Assembly (NCBI GenBank): GCA_022457065.1
Contig: JAJGBQ010000009.1
Coordinates: 310,001-374,000 of the forward strand
Reading direction: 5' to 3'
DNA: 64,000 bases
Source of the DNA: Curvularia sp. ZM96
Lineage: Eukaryota; Ascomycota; Dothideomycetes; Pleosporales; Pleosporaceae
The position numbers and the translations under genes are program-made. Positions 52,749 through 63,580 of this stretch are shown here, piece by piece. A model generated the notes under the pieces. That model was not told the origin of the DNA and searched no databases. It saw only the letters and a list, made by a program, of their open reading frames with translations. The first letter of the stretch is position 1. Each line of letters opens with the position of its first letter.

Positions 52749-53654
52749 CCGAAATGATTACTATTTCACCATCTGTTACGCTCCCTCTGTCTTGCTCTAC
52801 TACATGGATCAGCAGTAGTGATGCCTACGTGGGCTATTTATGTTCAAGTGGCGCTCTCATCAAAGACCTAAGTTGTGTTTCTACCAGGATCGAGGCATGT
52901 CCTGTTAATTGGAAAACTGCCGCCAGTCGATCTGCCACTATTACTTATTGCCCAAGGTAAGTTACGTTCCGCTGATGGCTTTCCAATTATGCCGCGAGCT
53001 AACGTTACACACAGCGAGTTTAACCAACCTGCGAGTTATACGAATTGGTGTGCTAGCACTGTCAAAAGTTCCCTACTCAAGGGCTTCGTTTGCAGTACAA
53101 GTTCTTCTCAGACAGAAACTACCTTACATGAAACGGACGTCTGGGTCACCGTGTCACGGCGCTGGCTGAGAGGACCAGCGCGTACTGCTGCTGATTGGCT
53201 AATTGAGGTGGCCCAAGCGCCAAAACTTGCAAACCTGACCCCGAGACCTGTCTCTGTGTAGCTCCTCGAGCTACGTCCTGTCAACTACGCCTCTGCTACC
53301 TGTAGTACGAGCCCTGTCTGATAAGTCTGTAGCAATAGATCCTGAACACGCACCTCCTTGCCTTGCCTGTGTGCCCACGCCGTGACACACCGCTACTTCT
53401 TTTGGCGAAACTCCACCTACCATTACAACTTCACCATCGCCTTCTTCATCGAAGTCAGTCTTGTCACCCGGTGCCATTACGGGCATCATTATCGGCTCTC
53501 TCTCTCCGCCACTGCCCTTGTACTAGCTTCTTTATTTCTTCTCAAGACGCGACAACGAAAGTCTAAATTGACATCAATGCATCAGCAGTCCTCACATAAT
53601 CACGAGATATATCAAAATTCCAAGCCAGAGCTAGACGCAACAACTACCGTCTAG
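52749..53654 (+). pseudogene. Fungal cell-surface single-pass membrane protein, broken
   Basis: Exon 1 from ATG 52749 has Cys-rich extracellular blocks (STTWISSSDAYVGYLCSSG, SCVSTRIEACPVNWKTA, SATITYC). An intron from GTAAGT at 52958 to CAG at 53014 leads to NQPASYTNWCASTV. After about 53260 the frame breaks. Further on, a Ser/Thr/Pro stalk (TTSPSPSSSK), the start of a transmembrane segment (SPGAITGIIIGSLS) and, after a +1 shift near 53505, its end plus a basic cytosolic start (LVLASLFLLKTRQRKSK) and the typical tail NSKPELDA are recognisable. The layout matches a common family of fungal plasma-membrane glycoproteins of unknown role. At least two lesions make it a probable pseudogene. Confidence 0.55.
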
Positions 53655-54435
53655 TACAACTCAATTAACACAGTGGAATTGCCAAGTCGAAACAAACTAT
53701 TCTTTCCAATGGAGCCCACTGAACTTGAAGGCCACGAGACTAGAACTGAAGGGCAGAATGAGAGTAAAGGCTAGAGCAATCTTAAAGAAGAGTATAACGT
53801 ATACACTGCCTGATAGGCTAGAGCCCTCTGCGACCTTGTCCTCGTTGATCACTGTGGTTCTAATGCCGATCAGCCGTGATCGGCAATAACATTTTTCCGC
53901 TCCAAACTCTAGATCCTTTGATAGCCAATTAGATACCAGATTAACTCTCTATAAATAATGTGTCCTTGCCATGTGCGCTGTCAACCACTCTAGCTGAACT
54001 AGACATGCTTACTATGGTAAAAGTGCTCGAAGCCTAAGACCATTGCAATTCGCCTTCACAGTAGTCTAAGCCTTACATTAGCTCGGTTTGACCTAAATTT
54101 AGATACGAAGCTGACTGGAAACTTGCAGTAGTAATTTCCTTTATGATCTCTTTTCGGTTTGACTCCTTTCTAATTCACTGATCTAGTTGCTATCTATACA
54201 GTATTGTCTTGCTTTATTTTTAGCTCTAGGCATCCATTCAGCTCGTTTCGTAAGTTTGATGCGGGATACGTTGTGGTATGATATACTATAAATAATACCG
54301 AGTTGTGCAGATACCCATATAAAACAAAGATAAGTTTGCGAGTGGAAACTTAGCTATAGCGATATCGAAGAGACACGCCAATCCTTTTACAATACTTTGA
54401 CTTGAAGAACCACAACGATATTTCAATACTTAACA
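53655..54435. other. No gene seen; promoter region of the next gene
   Basis: About 780 bp, AT-rich, without a sustained frame. It ends in cttaacaatg, the start context of the gene at 54436. Confidence 0.5.
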
Positions 54436-54849
54436 ATGCCGCTCGACTTCACCGATTATAACAAAAGATGTTCCCAGATGTCACCAGAGGAACTGCAAGG
54501 CGAATGGAATCACTATACCCGTCTGATCACAGGCTCAGCCACTTCGACCACCATCTCCGGACTGGCAGTGCTTCCCACTTTTGGCATCAGTATGATTGGA
54601 GTTGCCCTCGGATCTTTTGGCATCCACAATGCCCGAAAGAAACGTGCCATTATCGATCGACATCTTGCTTATCATAGAAAGGAGCACGAAACTCGCATGC
54701 GAGATGTGGTCGGATCCATAGCAGTCAGCGGCACTGTAGGAGTAGCAACGCTCGGTGTCGGATTTGGAGGGGCCGATATTGTAATTGCAGAAGGATTACA
54801 TGAAGAGTTACATAGAGGTTGTCACGTCACCGGCTCGCAGAGAATGTAA
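54436..54849 (+). CDS. Small membrane protein with two hydrophobic helices, possibly truncated
   Basis: 137 aa in one exon. It begins PLDFTDYNKRCSQMSPEEL and a Trp/Tyr-rich helix (residues 20-30). A Gly/Ala/Ser-rich hydrophobic hairpin follows (33-62), then a basic segment with ARKKRAIIDRH (66-76) and a second Gly-rich hydrophobic segment (91-113). It resembles a widespread uncharacterised fungal family with the same opening and the HNARKKR motif. Other members usually continue after the point where this frame ends (HVTGSQRM), and repeat-like DNA starts nearby. The C-terminus may be lost, or a GTAAGC donor at 54846 may lead to a missed exon. Function unknown; membrane location is predicted. 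Confidence 0.65.
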   Translation: MPLDFTDYNKRCSQMSPEELQGEWNHYTRLITGSATSTTISGLAVLPTFGISMIGVALGSFGIHNARKKRAIIDRHLAYHRKEHETRMRDVVGSIAVSGTVGVATLGVGFGGADIVIAEGLHEELHRGCHVTGSQRM

Positions 54850-55042
54850 GCAGGCACGAATGCAGAATCTGTTACTACAGGCTATCAGACTCACAAGATT
54901 CCACGTTGAAATTAAGTATCTTCTTTTGTTTTGCCTAACCAATATAAGGCACGAATCGCCCCCTAAGTCGCGCTGAAACAGGCCAGAGAGAAGAGCCCTA
55001 CTTAGCGCGTACAGCAACCTCCTTCTTCTATCGCCAGACCAA
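54850..55042. other. Junction between the small membrane protein and the OrsD fragment
   Basis: No gene. The stretch taaccaatataaggcacgaa resembles taaccaatatgaggcgcgaa at 42006-42025, downstream of the esterase gene; the significance is unclear. Confidence 0.4.
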
Positions 55043-55549
55043 GTGCCTCTGCCTGCCCCCTATAGACCATCATTGCCAGAGCTAGGCGCGCCAGAAGACG
55101 CGCTTATCTGCTGCTGCAATATAGCATGTAGCTTTATTACTACAAGCCGCAGCTGTATGCAGAAACGCGTGAACCAGCAGCATAGTATTTACCTTACCCG
55201 TTGGTCTGATATCTTAGCTCCCTCGTACGCTGAGCATGCTGCCCAGCTATGGGAGCCTGTTAAGGTGCAGACCTTCTTCCGCGAGAGGCGATATATCCGT
55301 TACTTTGTTGTACAAGAGCAGGAGCCGCAGCAGGATAGGAGCCAGCTAAGGACAGCAGAGCAGAGAGAGGCAGAGGGCTACCAGCAACGGCTAGCTAGCC
55401 TACACATTATGCCAGCGGAATTACGGTCCTTTTGGGAACTACGGTCTGATAGCGCGTTTTACCCCTGCCCATTCATCCACCAGTTAGTGGTAGCAAACAG
55501 GGTCAGAACTTTACTCAAAATAGATGCAACTTCTACTGCTAATAACTAG
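55043..55549 (+). pseudogene. OrsD-type N-terminal fragment with the R1 C-terminus
   Basis: 168 aa open frame. A Cys-rich finger half (LICCCNIACSF, with CMQKRVNQQH) and the family segment VKVQTFFRERRYIRYFVV mark an OrsD (DUF3505) N-terminus. It runs in frame through an acidic Gln/Arg/Glu helix into AELRSFWELRSDSAFYPCP and the R1 C-terminal peptide, then ends early at TAG 55547-55549. It lacks the long middle region of the ORF at 13974. It is the only copy in the window that joins the OrsD finger to the R1 peptide, so it shows what R1 belongs to. Probably not functional. Confidence 0.6.
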
Positions 55550-55989
55550 TGGGCCAAGTAAACTTGAGGCAGCGTCGTGGTGCTTTAGTTGACTTGGCAA
55601 CAAGCCATCCCGGAGCGGCTGCAAAGGATCAACGCATTGGTCTATGATACCAGCTTGTTTCTGCCATATCTCGCCGCTACTGAGGCTGCAGAGCCATCAG
55701 TAAATTGCTCTCTAAAAATCCTGTCCCGATTGGCGTTGGTCCGCTACAGTTGATAGTCTCAACCTTGCAACGACTTTCTTGCACATGGCTGTTGAACTTT
55801 CTAAGCTTCCGAATGCCAGATAAAGCCGAACTCAAACATCTTCTCCTAGGTGGCGCGCCTTACGTTAACTACAGCATAACCTAGCCAATAGGATTATATA
55901 ATTAGTTATGTTCCTATTTATTAACTACCTTTTCTAGGTGTAGCCTATGGGAAATGATAGGGTTTATTGAAACGAAGATTAACTAGCTA
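55550..55989. other. No gene seen
   Basis: About 440 bp between the OrsD fragment and the Tc1-like remnant. No structure recognised. Confidence 0.45.
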
Positions 55990-56824
55990 TTATGGATTTT
56001 GCTAATGATTGCACGTGCTGCCCTTGATGCTGCTTACCGATACATGCCGTACACGGAGATTGCTTGGCTGGAAGGTGTGCAGACAGGTCGAAAAGCCCTA
56101 ATGGCTGCGTTTCACATAGAGGCATACGGGCGCCGCGTGGCCACCAAAAAGCGTGTGCTCAGTGATGCGCAGAAGCAGGTGCATTTAGCGTGAGCAACTG
56201 TACACCTGAGCTGGAAGCCTAAGAACTGAAATCGCGTTGTTTAGACCGACGAGTCCTCGTTTTCAACCGCAGGGTTTAGAGTTTATATCACCCGGCGACC
56301 AGGAGAGAAGTACGGTCAGTCTTGCCTTGTGCCCAAAATGAGGATGTATGCTTCCTGGACCATCCATGGAAGCATCTCGTCGCTTAGTAAAGGACCAATG
56401 GTGATGAGGGAGGAGTGGGTTGGGCTGACAGGGAACGTGTACAGGGAAAGGGTGCTTCCCTGGTTATACTATTTCATGTACTGGGTAACTCAACATCCAG
56501 AGACTCGTTCGCGACATGCCATTATGATGAAGATGGTGCCTCTCCACATTCTGTGAAGCTTACTAAGCAGGTCCATGATCTGAATGGAGTAGATAAGATG
56601 TACTGGCCTGCTAACTCGCCCGACCTCAACCCTATAGAGAACGTATAACGGCTACTAAAGCAGAGAGTAGCTAGGCAGCATCTACATACTCTTGCCGAAA
56701 TAATATAGTGTATGGAGACAGAATGGGCGACATTGGATGAGTCAGACTTCGTGCACTACGTCAGCAGTATGAACGGGCGCTGCCAGGCTGTGGTAAGTGC
56801 AGAGGGAGGCCATGCAAAATGGTA
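55990..56824 (+). pseudogene. Tc1/mariner-type transposase, degenerate
   Basis: Recognisable pieces in order: a helix-turn-helix end (YMPYTEIAWLEGVQTGRKAL), HIEAYGRRVATKKRVLSD, the first catalytic Asp in TDESSF (about 56248), a region corresponding to the second Asp block (HYDEDGASPHS, about 56515), and NSPDLNPIENV with the third acidic residue (about 56613). Two or more stops and frameshifts (TGA/TAG near 56192 and 56231, a shift near 56500, TAA at 56646) kill it. The upstream DNA-binding domain is incomplete and no inverted repeats were found. Confidence 0.8.
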
Positions 56825-57178
56825 GACTATTAGTGTGGTTGAGTGATGGGCAATGGCGATATGGAGTATGTTAAATTGTTTAAATAGGTGGACAAGCTAA
56901 CACAGACTGTTTCTCAACACCACGTCTATAGAGGATGCACGTTGTTCCTAAGAAAATAGTTTGGCCATGATGGAGGCAGGATACAGGGGAAAGATCTTCA
57001 CCTGTTAGCAACGATCCGAGCTCCCTATCTGCTTCTGCGCTTAGGCAAGCAAGCTGGAGCGGCATCTGTTTCCAGAACAGTCATTATCCTATGGGCCTTG
57101 GGATCGATGGTGACAGATGCTGTAGTAGGCTTAATACACCGAATACCATCTTGAGCTGCTCCAACAATGATAGACCAT
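56825..57178. other. 3' flank of the chromodomain gene
   Basis: About 350 bp without a gene. It probably contains the 3' UTR of the minus-strand gene ending at 57179. Confidence 0.5.
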
Positions 57179-60051
57179 CTAATTGGCCTTGTATGTGTTG
57201 GCTGGATTGCCATAGGCGATGTGGGCTGGTGGTATGTCATGAACGACGACAGACCCAGAACGAACAATGGCACCGTCACCAACTCGCACTCCGGCTCCTA
57301 CGACGCAGCAATCACCGATATAGACGTTCTTGCCGATGTAAATATCTTTAGCGACTTCAAGACCGCAGCTCCTTTCCAATGCTTTCAAATCAGTTGGTGT
57401 TTTCAAAGTTGTGATGGTAACACATGCGCCAATCCTGGTGTTGCTTCCAATGGTAATCTTGGCTGAATCAAGTAGTTTGGATTTAGATCCAATTAGGACA
57501 TTGTCGCCAACAGAGATGTTGTAGCCGTAGTCACAGTGAAACGGTGTAGCAACGTGTGTATTACTACCAAGCCGGCCACCGACCGGACTGTCTCCGTAAC
57601 GAGTCCGAGTCCAAGCTGCCTCTATAACCGCTCTGAAATAGCGCTCGTGCATACGTTGCCCAGCCTTGGATACTGCATCGACGGTGCTATTGAGGTGGTG
57701 GAGTACAGCTGCGCATTGCCTTCGATCCTCAACTAACTGAGAGTTGTAGGGCATGAAAGGCTCTCCGTCTAACATCTTCTGCTTCTCAGTTTTCAGGGAA
57801 CTTGCTGCTGACTTGTGCCAAGATAGCGATGGTCTTAGCAACGCAGCAGTTGGGAAAGCTAACAATGGAAACCGAGATGATTGTGCTCTTTGTTGGTGAG
57901 CCTCGGACGCTACTGTAGAAGGGTCAATAGTGACACAATCCATACTCTGCGGTATCTGGTTATATACGGGTAGGTTGTGGTATGATAAAGGTGGGGTTTG
58001 AATGGGATGCGTTACTCGACGGCCTTGGTTAGATGTGTCTCTCTCGTGAACAGGTACAGGCGCAAGCGGAGATGGAGGACGATGAGCAAGCAGAGATGAT
58101 TGCTCTCTTGGATACGATGCGTGGGATAGATCATGGCTACCCGTCTCCCCGCTCGATGCAGGCGATTGATACCTGCGTTCTTCGCCAGTAACGGCACTGT
58201 CAACAGCATCTGCACTTTGGATAAGATCATGGGGGTCTTGGTGGATTCTCTGGCTGCTACCAAGGCTAGGCTCGCCGTTGAGTATGTATGCAAGGTCGTA
58301 GCCGCGTGGTCTGCTTTGGGGCCTCATTGGGAAAGCATCATGATGCTGCAATAACTGGATGTCATCCTGAGGTGGTTCGTCGGACCGGTTAGTGCATCGC
58401 TGGCTATACCTGCGATAATCTACCGGACAGTGCATGTGCTGCTGTGCAAGCTCCATGTTCTGCGACCTTTTCTGGTAGAGGGATGAACTACCTCTGACGC
58501 TCCGGTTCAAAGCCGGCAGAGTCGAAAGACCACCAGTTTCAGTCTCTAAGAGACTAGTTTGTTCCGAAGTATAGCGTGCACACTCTGCTGGAGCCGCTGC
58601 AGGCAAAGAGCGTGTTTTAGCACTCCTGTCCCTGGCTAGGGTATTCACATCTTGCCTGGTAAATGTCTGCCCGGCCGTGATCTTAGTATCTAGCCTTGTG
58701 GGCCCATCGCTTACGTCGGGCTCAGCCGGTGCATGTCGTGTCACAGCCTTTTCATAAGTTCTGCACTCTCGGGAAAGTCGTCCTAGCGATTGTTCTGAGC
58801 CCACTAGAGCCTTGCTTTGCTTCTCGACCGTTTCCTCTCGAAGCACAGATATAGCCTTTTTGAGAACAGGTCCCTTCCCCGTCTCTGTGTAAAGTACCGC
58901 TTCAGCCTCAGCTTCAGCTCGAAATTCTGGCTCTCTACAAATAGACTCGTTGGTGGGTGCGATGGGCGCGGACGCTAGGATCTCCGGCTCGCTGTGCATT
59001 TCTTGCGGTTCCTGTGTCTCCAAGGGCTTCTTAGCTGCTAACAGTGCCGACGGAGATAAAACTTTCTCCTCAAGCGTACAAGCATAGACTTTTTGTGGCT
59101 CCTGCCTAGCCAACTCCAATAGCTCCAGCCCATCCTGCCTTGGACTCTCCGGAATCTCACTTTCCTTGCATCCTACGTCTTGGAGCTTTCCTACAAGACC
59201 AGAGTGCGACGACGGTTGCATAAAGCCAACACTGTCGACCTTCTCGATGCAAGCAGGAGATTGGGCATGCAGACTGTGTCGTAAACCCAGCGCGGCCAGA
59301 TCTTCAGTGCTCAAATTCTGTAAATACATAGTCAGTAAGCCGTGCTAGCATTCTTGAGGAAAGATCAAATCACTTCATCCGTATCGCCAGCACCGTTTAC
59401 GGTTGCTGGATTCCGCTGGTTGGAGCCTGATGTTTCTTTCAGTGTAGTTGTAGTATCGATTGTCAAACTGACCTTGTTCTGCCTAGCAAGTACAATACCG
59501 CAGGTATATGGGTTTCTATCCTCTATCGCACACGCGCTTTGCTGTGACTCTAGGAAGAGCGAATCGGAATTGCGCCGTGACTGATGCGTTTGCTGCGGAG
59601 AAGCTGTCGAGGCGCTTTGGCATTGAGGTAACCTCTTCGTTGGAGGTTGCTTAGCCGTCACCAGTCCCGGCGACCCGCCCAAGGACTGTATTCGACTATC
59701 GGCTTCTCCAAACGATTGAGCTTGACTGTGGGTATGTCCGATAACGGTGCTTCGAGCAGCAACGATCTCCTTCCATTCTGCTTCTAGGGCTGGAGTGACG
59801 AAGTCGTGCGGTTCCCATGTCGGGTTGTACGAACGTCCCGTCGCTGGGTCAATACCCTCCCATTCGACCAGGTAACGCGACCCGTTGTCCTCCAGGATCC
59901 TTCTCGCCGCCCAGAACTTCTCGCTAGCAAGCCCATTTCCTTGACAGGGTTCAGATGCGTTGGTGTAGGCGAGCCGTGTTCGACGACGCTTGTTTTGGGC
60001 GAGAGTGTTCGAGGTCCGTTTTCGCCTGTTCGTTGTTTGCTTCGAAACCAT
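57179..60051 (-). CDS. Chromodomain / maltose-O-acetyltransferase-like fusion protein
   Basis: Exon 1 (60051-59374) and exon 2 (59317-57179) are joined by a 56-nt intron (59373-59318: GTGATT donor, TTACTGAC branch, TTTACAG) in phase 0, giving 938 aa. Residues 1-30 are strongly basic. A chromodomain lies at about 46-98 (FWAARRILEDNGSRY, LVEWEG, NPTWEP). Cage positions appear to be Trp47 and Trp64, with Ile67 where HP1 has Tyr. Residues about 100-730 are Ser/Gln/Pro/Glu-rich and predicted disordered. The C-terminus holds a Mac domain (about 735-790, KQKMLDGEPFMPYN) and a left-handed beta-helix hexapeptide region (about 800-935, FHCDYGYNI, IGKNVYIGDCCVVGAG, GSVVVHDIPP). In active maltose/galactoside acetyltransferases a catalytic His sits in a THP-type motif after the first strands; here the place reads TTLKTPTDLK, so that His is missing. 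Likely nuclear, binding methylated histone, with a non-catalytic trimerising end (inference). Confidence 0.82.
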
Positions 60052-60495
60052 TTCGCAATACGATACTAGGTAATCGTGTAAGTTGGACAGACTTCTTGAA
60101 ACCGACCGTACTGCTTGAAGGTCTGCTTTACGTATTTCCCAATATCATTTCTGCTTTCAATGCGTACGTTCTTTGTGGGATTCAAATGGGTGACGGGGTA
60201 GGGCGCAAGTACGAAGGGCTTCCTAACGGTTGGGGCCAAGGAAGGATCTGCAAAACTGGAGAACGGCGTGAAGTAATGATATCGCACAAGGAAGACCTGC
60301 AGCGAACATATGGCAACACGTCGCGTGACGTTGTGAAGTCAAGGAGCCGTCATTGTCGTGTTCAGCAGCTGGTCGTTTGGACTCCGTAGCGGCGCGGTTG
60401 CCAAGACTGCTAGGTATCGTGTGTGACGGCCACCCTGAACATCACAACACGAAACTCAGCCCCAACTTCGACGCGTCGTACTTAACTCCGCCACC
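60052..60495. other. 5' flank of the chromodomain gene
   Basis: Holds its promoter. The ORF 59955-60389 on the other strand overlaps exon 1 and shows no domain. Confidence 0.5.
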
Positions 60496-60643
60496 ATGGG
60501 AGTTATCGAGGACACGCTTACAGCAATCGAATCGCTGGAACTAGGAGAATCTTTTACATATCAGGAAATTGCTGATTGCGACGGTGTGCAGCGATCTACG
60601 TTGTCCCGAAAACACCAAGGTATTCATGTGTCAAGCCCATGAT
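60496..60643 (+). pseudogene. Pogo/Fot-type transposase N-terminal fragment (HTH)
   Basis: 49 codons from ATG 60496 to TGA: an alpha-helical start (IEDTLTAIESLELGES), then FTYQEIADCDGVQRSTLSRK, the psq-type helix-turn-helix typical of the first about 45 residues of these transposases. It ends at TGA 60641-60643 and no catalytic core follows; repeat R3c starts about 70 bp later. It is probably an internally deleted element in which R3 is the distal end. Confidence 0.65.
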
Positions 60644-60714
60644 AAACGGACTTGAAATCCGCTGGTGGCCTGTTAGCACACGCGTTGGGATGAGCCCAGG
60701 AACCCTGTTTCCTC

Positions 60715-61060
60715 TCACGTATGGTTAGCTACAAAAGAGACAATATTTAACAAGTAGCGTGGATGAGCTCCTCAGTGGGCTTAGCATGTCTTCGCAATCT
60801 ATGAGGGGTCCAGCGTGTCGCCGAAATTTGAATTAGGCTTAGGTACTGTTGTCGCCGAAATTTAAAAGTGGTATAACTAGCGCCTTTTTGCAGCCAAAAC
60901 CACCCATCTTCCAGCCACAATAACAGAAGAGCAACTCAAGGTTACGCTCTTCTGACGACTGGAAACAAAAGGCAAGCACTGAAAGTATATACTTACACGT
61001 TTTCGCTCTTTTATTGCAGTTTGAAGTGGTGATGTTGTAGTGCGGGTTTTGTTTATAGTA
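60715..61060 (-). repeat. Dispersed repeat R3, copy c (inverted)
   Basis: The reverse complement matches 47000-47345 over nearly its full length, including two ttRaatttcggcgaca motifs. A short insertion (about 60915-60965) is absent from copies a and b. Confidence 0.75.
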
Positions 61061-61145
61061 GCTCCCATCTAATCCTTAGGATAGAACCTGAGAATTTGTC
61101 TGAATACTATTCTGATATTCTTGCTCCTACCTGCCAAACCTCCCA

Positions 61146-61240
61146 CAGTTTCGAGGCGCCGGCCTAGTTCCACACGATCTAGAGGTGGTAATATCGAAGC
61201 TTGACGTCAAGCTGCGGACGCCAACACCAACTGCTGTCGC
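61146..61240 (+). repeat. Fragment of the Fot1-type element
   Basis: About 95 bp match 21428-21525 of the full-length element (block 'gttccacacgatctagaggtgg' versus 'gttctacacgacctagaggcgg'). It covers codons for LVLHDLEAVISRLDVKLRTP. Only this internal piece is present. Confidence 0.75.
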
Positions 61241-63088
61241 GCCGCAATCCTTCCAAACATGCCATAGTCATGTGACATGCACAGTAATCAGTATACCTTG
61301 GCACTACTGAGAACATAGGAGAAAAGAAGTGTTGCGCGTACGCGTATGGATACGTACGTGCATGTAAGACAGCGTAAAAGGGCTAGGTATAAGGAGTAAT
61401 GTCTATCCACGTGTGGCGAAAAACGCCCTGTGCCGAAATGAATCTAAATAGTGGGGAAACAATGCACAAGACCAGTGCCTCTGGAGAGCGGTCATTTCGG
61501 CTATCTCTTTGCACCTCCGAGAACCCTTGGACCCTTTCTCCATCCTTCTCTGCTCTGATGCTTATGTAATGCGCCAGTTACGCTCGACCAATTATAACGC
61601 ATCCCGAGAAACGCTATCTCGACACGAACTTCCCAAAAGAGACAACCACAAGGGCCAGATTCCTGACATTAATTCCAAAGCATAACCTCAATACGAAAAT
61701 CCACAGAGTTCAACAGCTTTAGTTGAGGTTACTCAAATGAGGCATGTGGTGGAACGTGTTTGCCAAGTGAGACCATCTCTTGCTTCCGCGGCGCAGGTTT
61801 GGCAGTCTGGGTTGGAACTGGCGCTAACGCTTGGGATATAGAAGTAGATAAGAATAACGTGGCGTCACAAACGCTTATCTTGTTACACCCCTCTTGGCGG
61901 GGCAAGCTCTTACGGAGAGTTAGAAAAACTCAGACGTAATTCAGTATTCGCGGCAGAGAAGCTCAAGAACTTGCAGAAGATGTAAGTACATACATACACG
62001 TATAGGTGCGCATGAGCATGTAAAATAGGGAAAGGGGGTTTAGGTAGATGCTAGATCAAGGAGAGTTGTGAAGTAGCGAGATGTATTTGCAGGGGTAAGT
62101 GTCAGACCGTAGTTTCCAAAGGGACTGCAATTCACTTGGCACAATGTGTAGGATGCGGCGGTATAGCCACGGACGTACGTATCTCAGACCCATCAACAGA
62201 TACTCTTCGCGTCTTCATTCAGAGGATGCAGACTGGTTCGACACTCGTAATCGACATATGCGCAACGAGCATTGCTTGAAGAATTTGAAGAGGGGATATA
62301 CTGGAGAACTTATCGTGTCTGGAAAGAAAAAAGCAAGCGTTTTAAGTTACAGTCACGAAGCTGCGGGATGCGTGGCGTTTGGGTTGATAACATACAGTAG
62401 TTCGTGGTCCTGGAACAGCGACCAGAGGTGGAGGCTCCTGACACTACCAACGAAGTCTATCGCGAGAAGCTAGGAGAGTCAATTATGAGTTGTAGCACAG
62501 CATCTGCGAAAGTTACTAAGAACAAACTATGCACAGGCGATCAGCGGCTCGTAATGACGCATTTCGACCAATGTCGTCTCACTACATACACGTACATTGT
62601 CTTCTTGTTGATTAGAGCTTAAACTCTTCACTACATGTCCCCGTGTCATGTTCCATTAATACACTGGCAGTTCGTTTGAAGTCGGCATTTTCTTTCACAA
62701 TCCTATCTGCCGACTTTATCTGAAGTGCCCTTCCAAGTACCATCGCACCATATCATCCTCTCTTCTGCCTTGCACTGCCCATATCGTACTGCTTGCGAAG
62801 TGGACGTTCCCATCACCAAGCACACTAGCACCCGCTCAGCATAGGCCTGTGGTACATCCAACCTTTGGTATTCCCTCTCAAAACATAACTGTTGGAGATC
62901 GTCTCGGTGTGGAGGCGTGACGGGTGTCTAGGTCGTCGATAATTGCTACTATGCATCATCAGCAGGTGTCCTCGAGAGATACAGCAATACTCGTACCTAG
63001 TTGCGTCTGATCATTCCATACATATTGTCCATATGTTCTGCCTATGCGTGGTATGGTTCAGTCTTGTCGCTTGTCTATTCCGTGCTCA
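61241..63088. other. No gene supported
   Basis: About 1.8 kb. A 'gcgtacgcgta...gtgcatgtaagac' patch at 61328-61368 is the inverse of 16845-16885 upstream of the broken OrsD gene. The ORFs at 62099-62473 and 62404-62622 have no domain or convincing codon pattern. The rest may include the 3' flank of the gene at 63089. Confidence 0.4.
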
Positions 63089-63580
63089 TCATTCAACAAT
63101 GCGCCTGTCCCTTCGACCAGATGCATCCAACTCGAAAAAGCGCCTTTCCTGGGCTCGACCCATGCGGGCTCGTGAGCGACGAAGCATGGTGTGAGACGGC
63201 TGCTTTGGGGTTTGCGAAGCTTGCTGGTAACGAGATCGACGACGTGCGGCGGCGGGTTTGTTAGGTGATGCGGAAGCTGGGTCCTTGCGCAGGGGTGACG
63301 TGTCGGGTGGAGTTAGAAAGGATTGCAGTTTGCGATGCGATGTCTTCGGCGATGGCGAGGGTGAAGGAGTCGGTGTGAGTTGCGGAGATTGTCGGCCCCA
63401 GCTCGGTTCAGGGGTTTTGTTATGTGACACCCGTTTGAAGGGCGCTTCCGTGTTGTCAGTCGCCTCCCGCTGATCCTGCAGCTTCGATAGTGCAGCGAGG
63501 AGAGGCCAAGTAATGTACCGTTCTTGGTAGATTCTCTGCACGTCGTCTGGTATTGTCGGTGAGCGCGGCGGCGATGCCAT
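63089..63580 (-). CDS. Small basic, Pro/Ser-rich protein of unknown function
   Basis: The frame can start at 63700 (203 aa) or at the internal Met at 63580 (163 aa). The second is preferred because it starts MASPPRSPTIPDDVQRIYQERYITWPLLAALSKL, a conserved-looking helix, and leaves about 180 bp to the divergent gene at 63759 instead of 58 bp. After this N-terminal helix (1-35) the protein is Pro/Ser/Thr/Lys-rich and predicted disordered, with a PTPSPSPSPSP stretch, and ends in several basic clusters (ARRRSRY, LRRSRARMGRAQERR) that suit nuclear or nucleic-acid association. No known domain. Coding status is supported by frame length and divergent spacing only. Confidence 0.5.
   Translation of the reverse strand: MASPPRSPTIPDDVQRIYQERYITWPLLAALSKLQDQREATDNTEAPFKRVSHNKTPEPSWGRQSPQLTPTPSPSPSPKTSHRKLQSFLTPPDTSPLRKDPASASPNKPAAARRRSRYQQASQTPKQPSHTMLRRSRARMGRAQERRFFELDASGRRDRRIVE

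Noticed and set aside
55043..55549. Possibility of an intact short OrsD gene
   Set aside because: Compared with R1a and R1b the frame stops about 15-20 residues early and lacks the second finger, so it was called a fragment.
59955..60389. 144-aa frame overlapping the chromodomain exon
   Set aside because: Opposite strand to a domain-bearing exon; no domain of its own.
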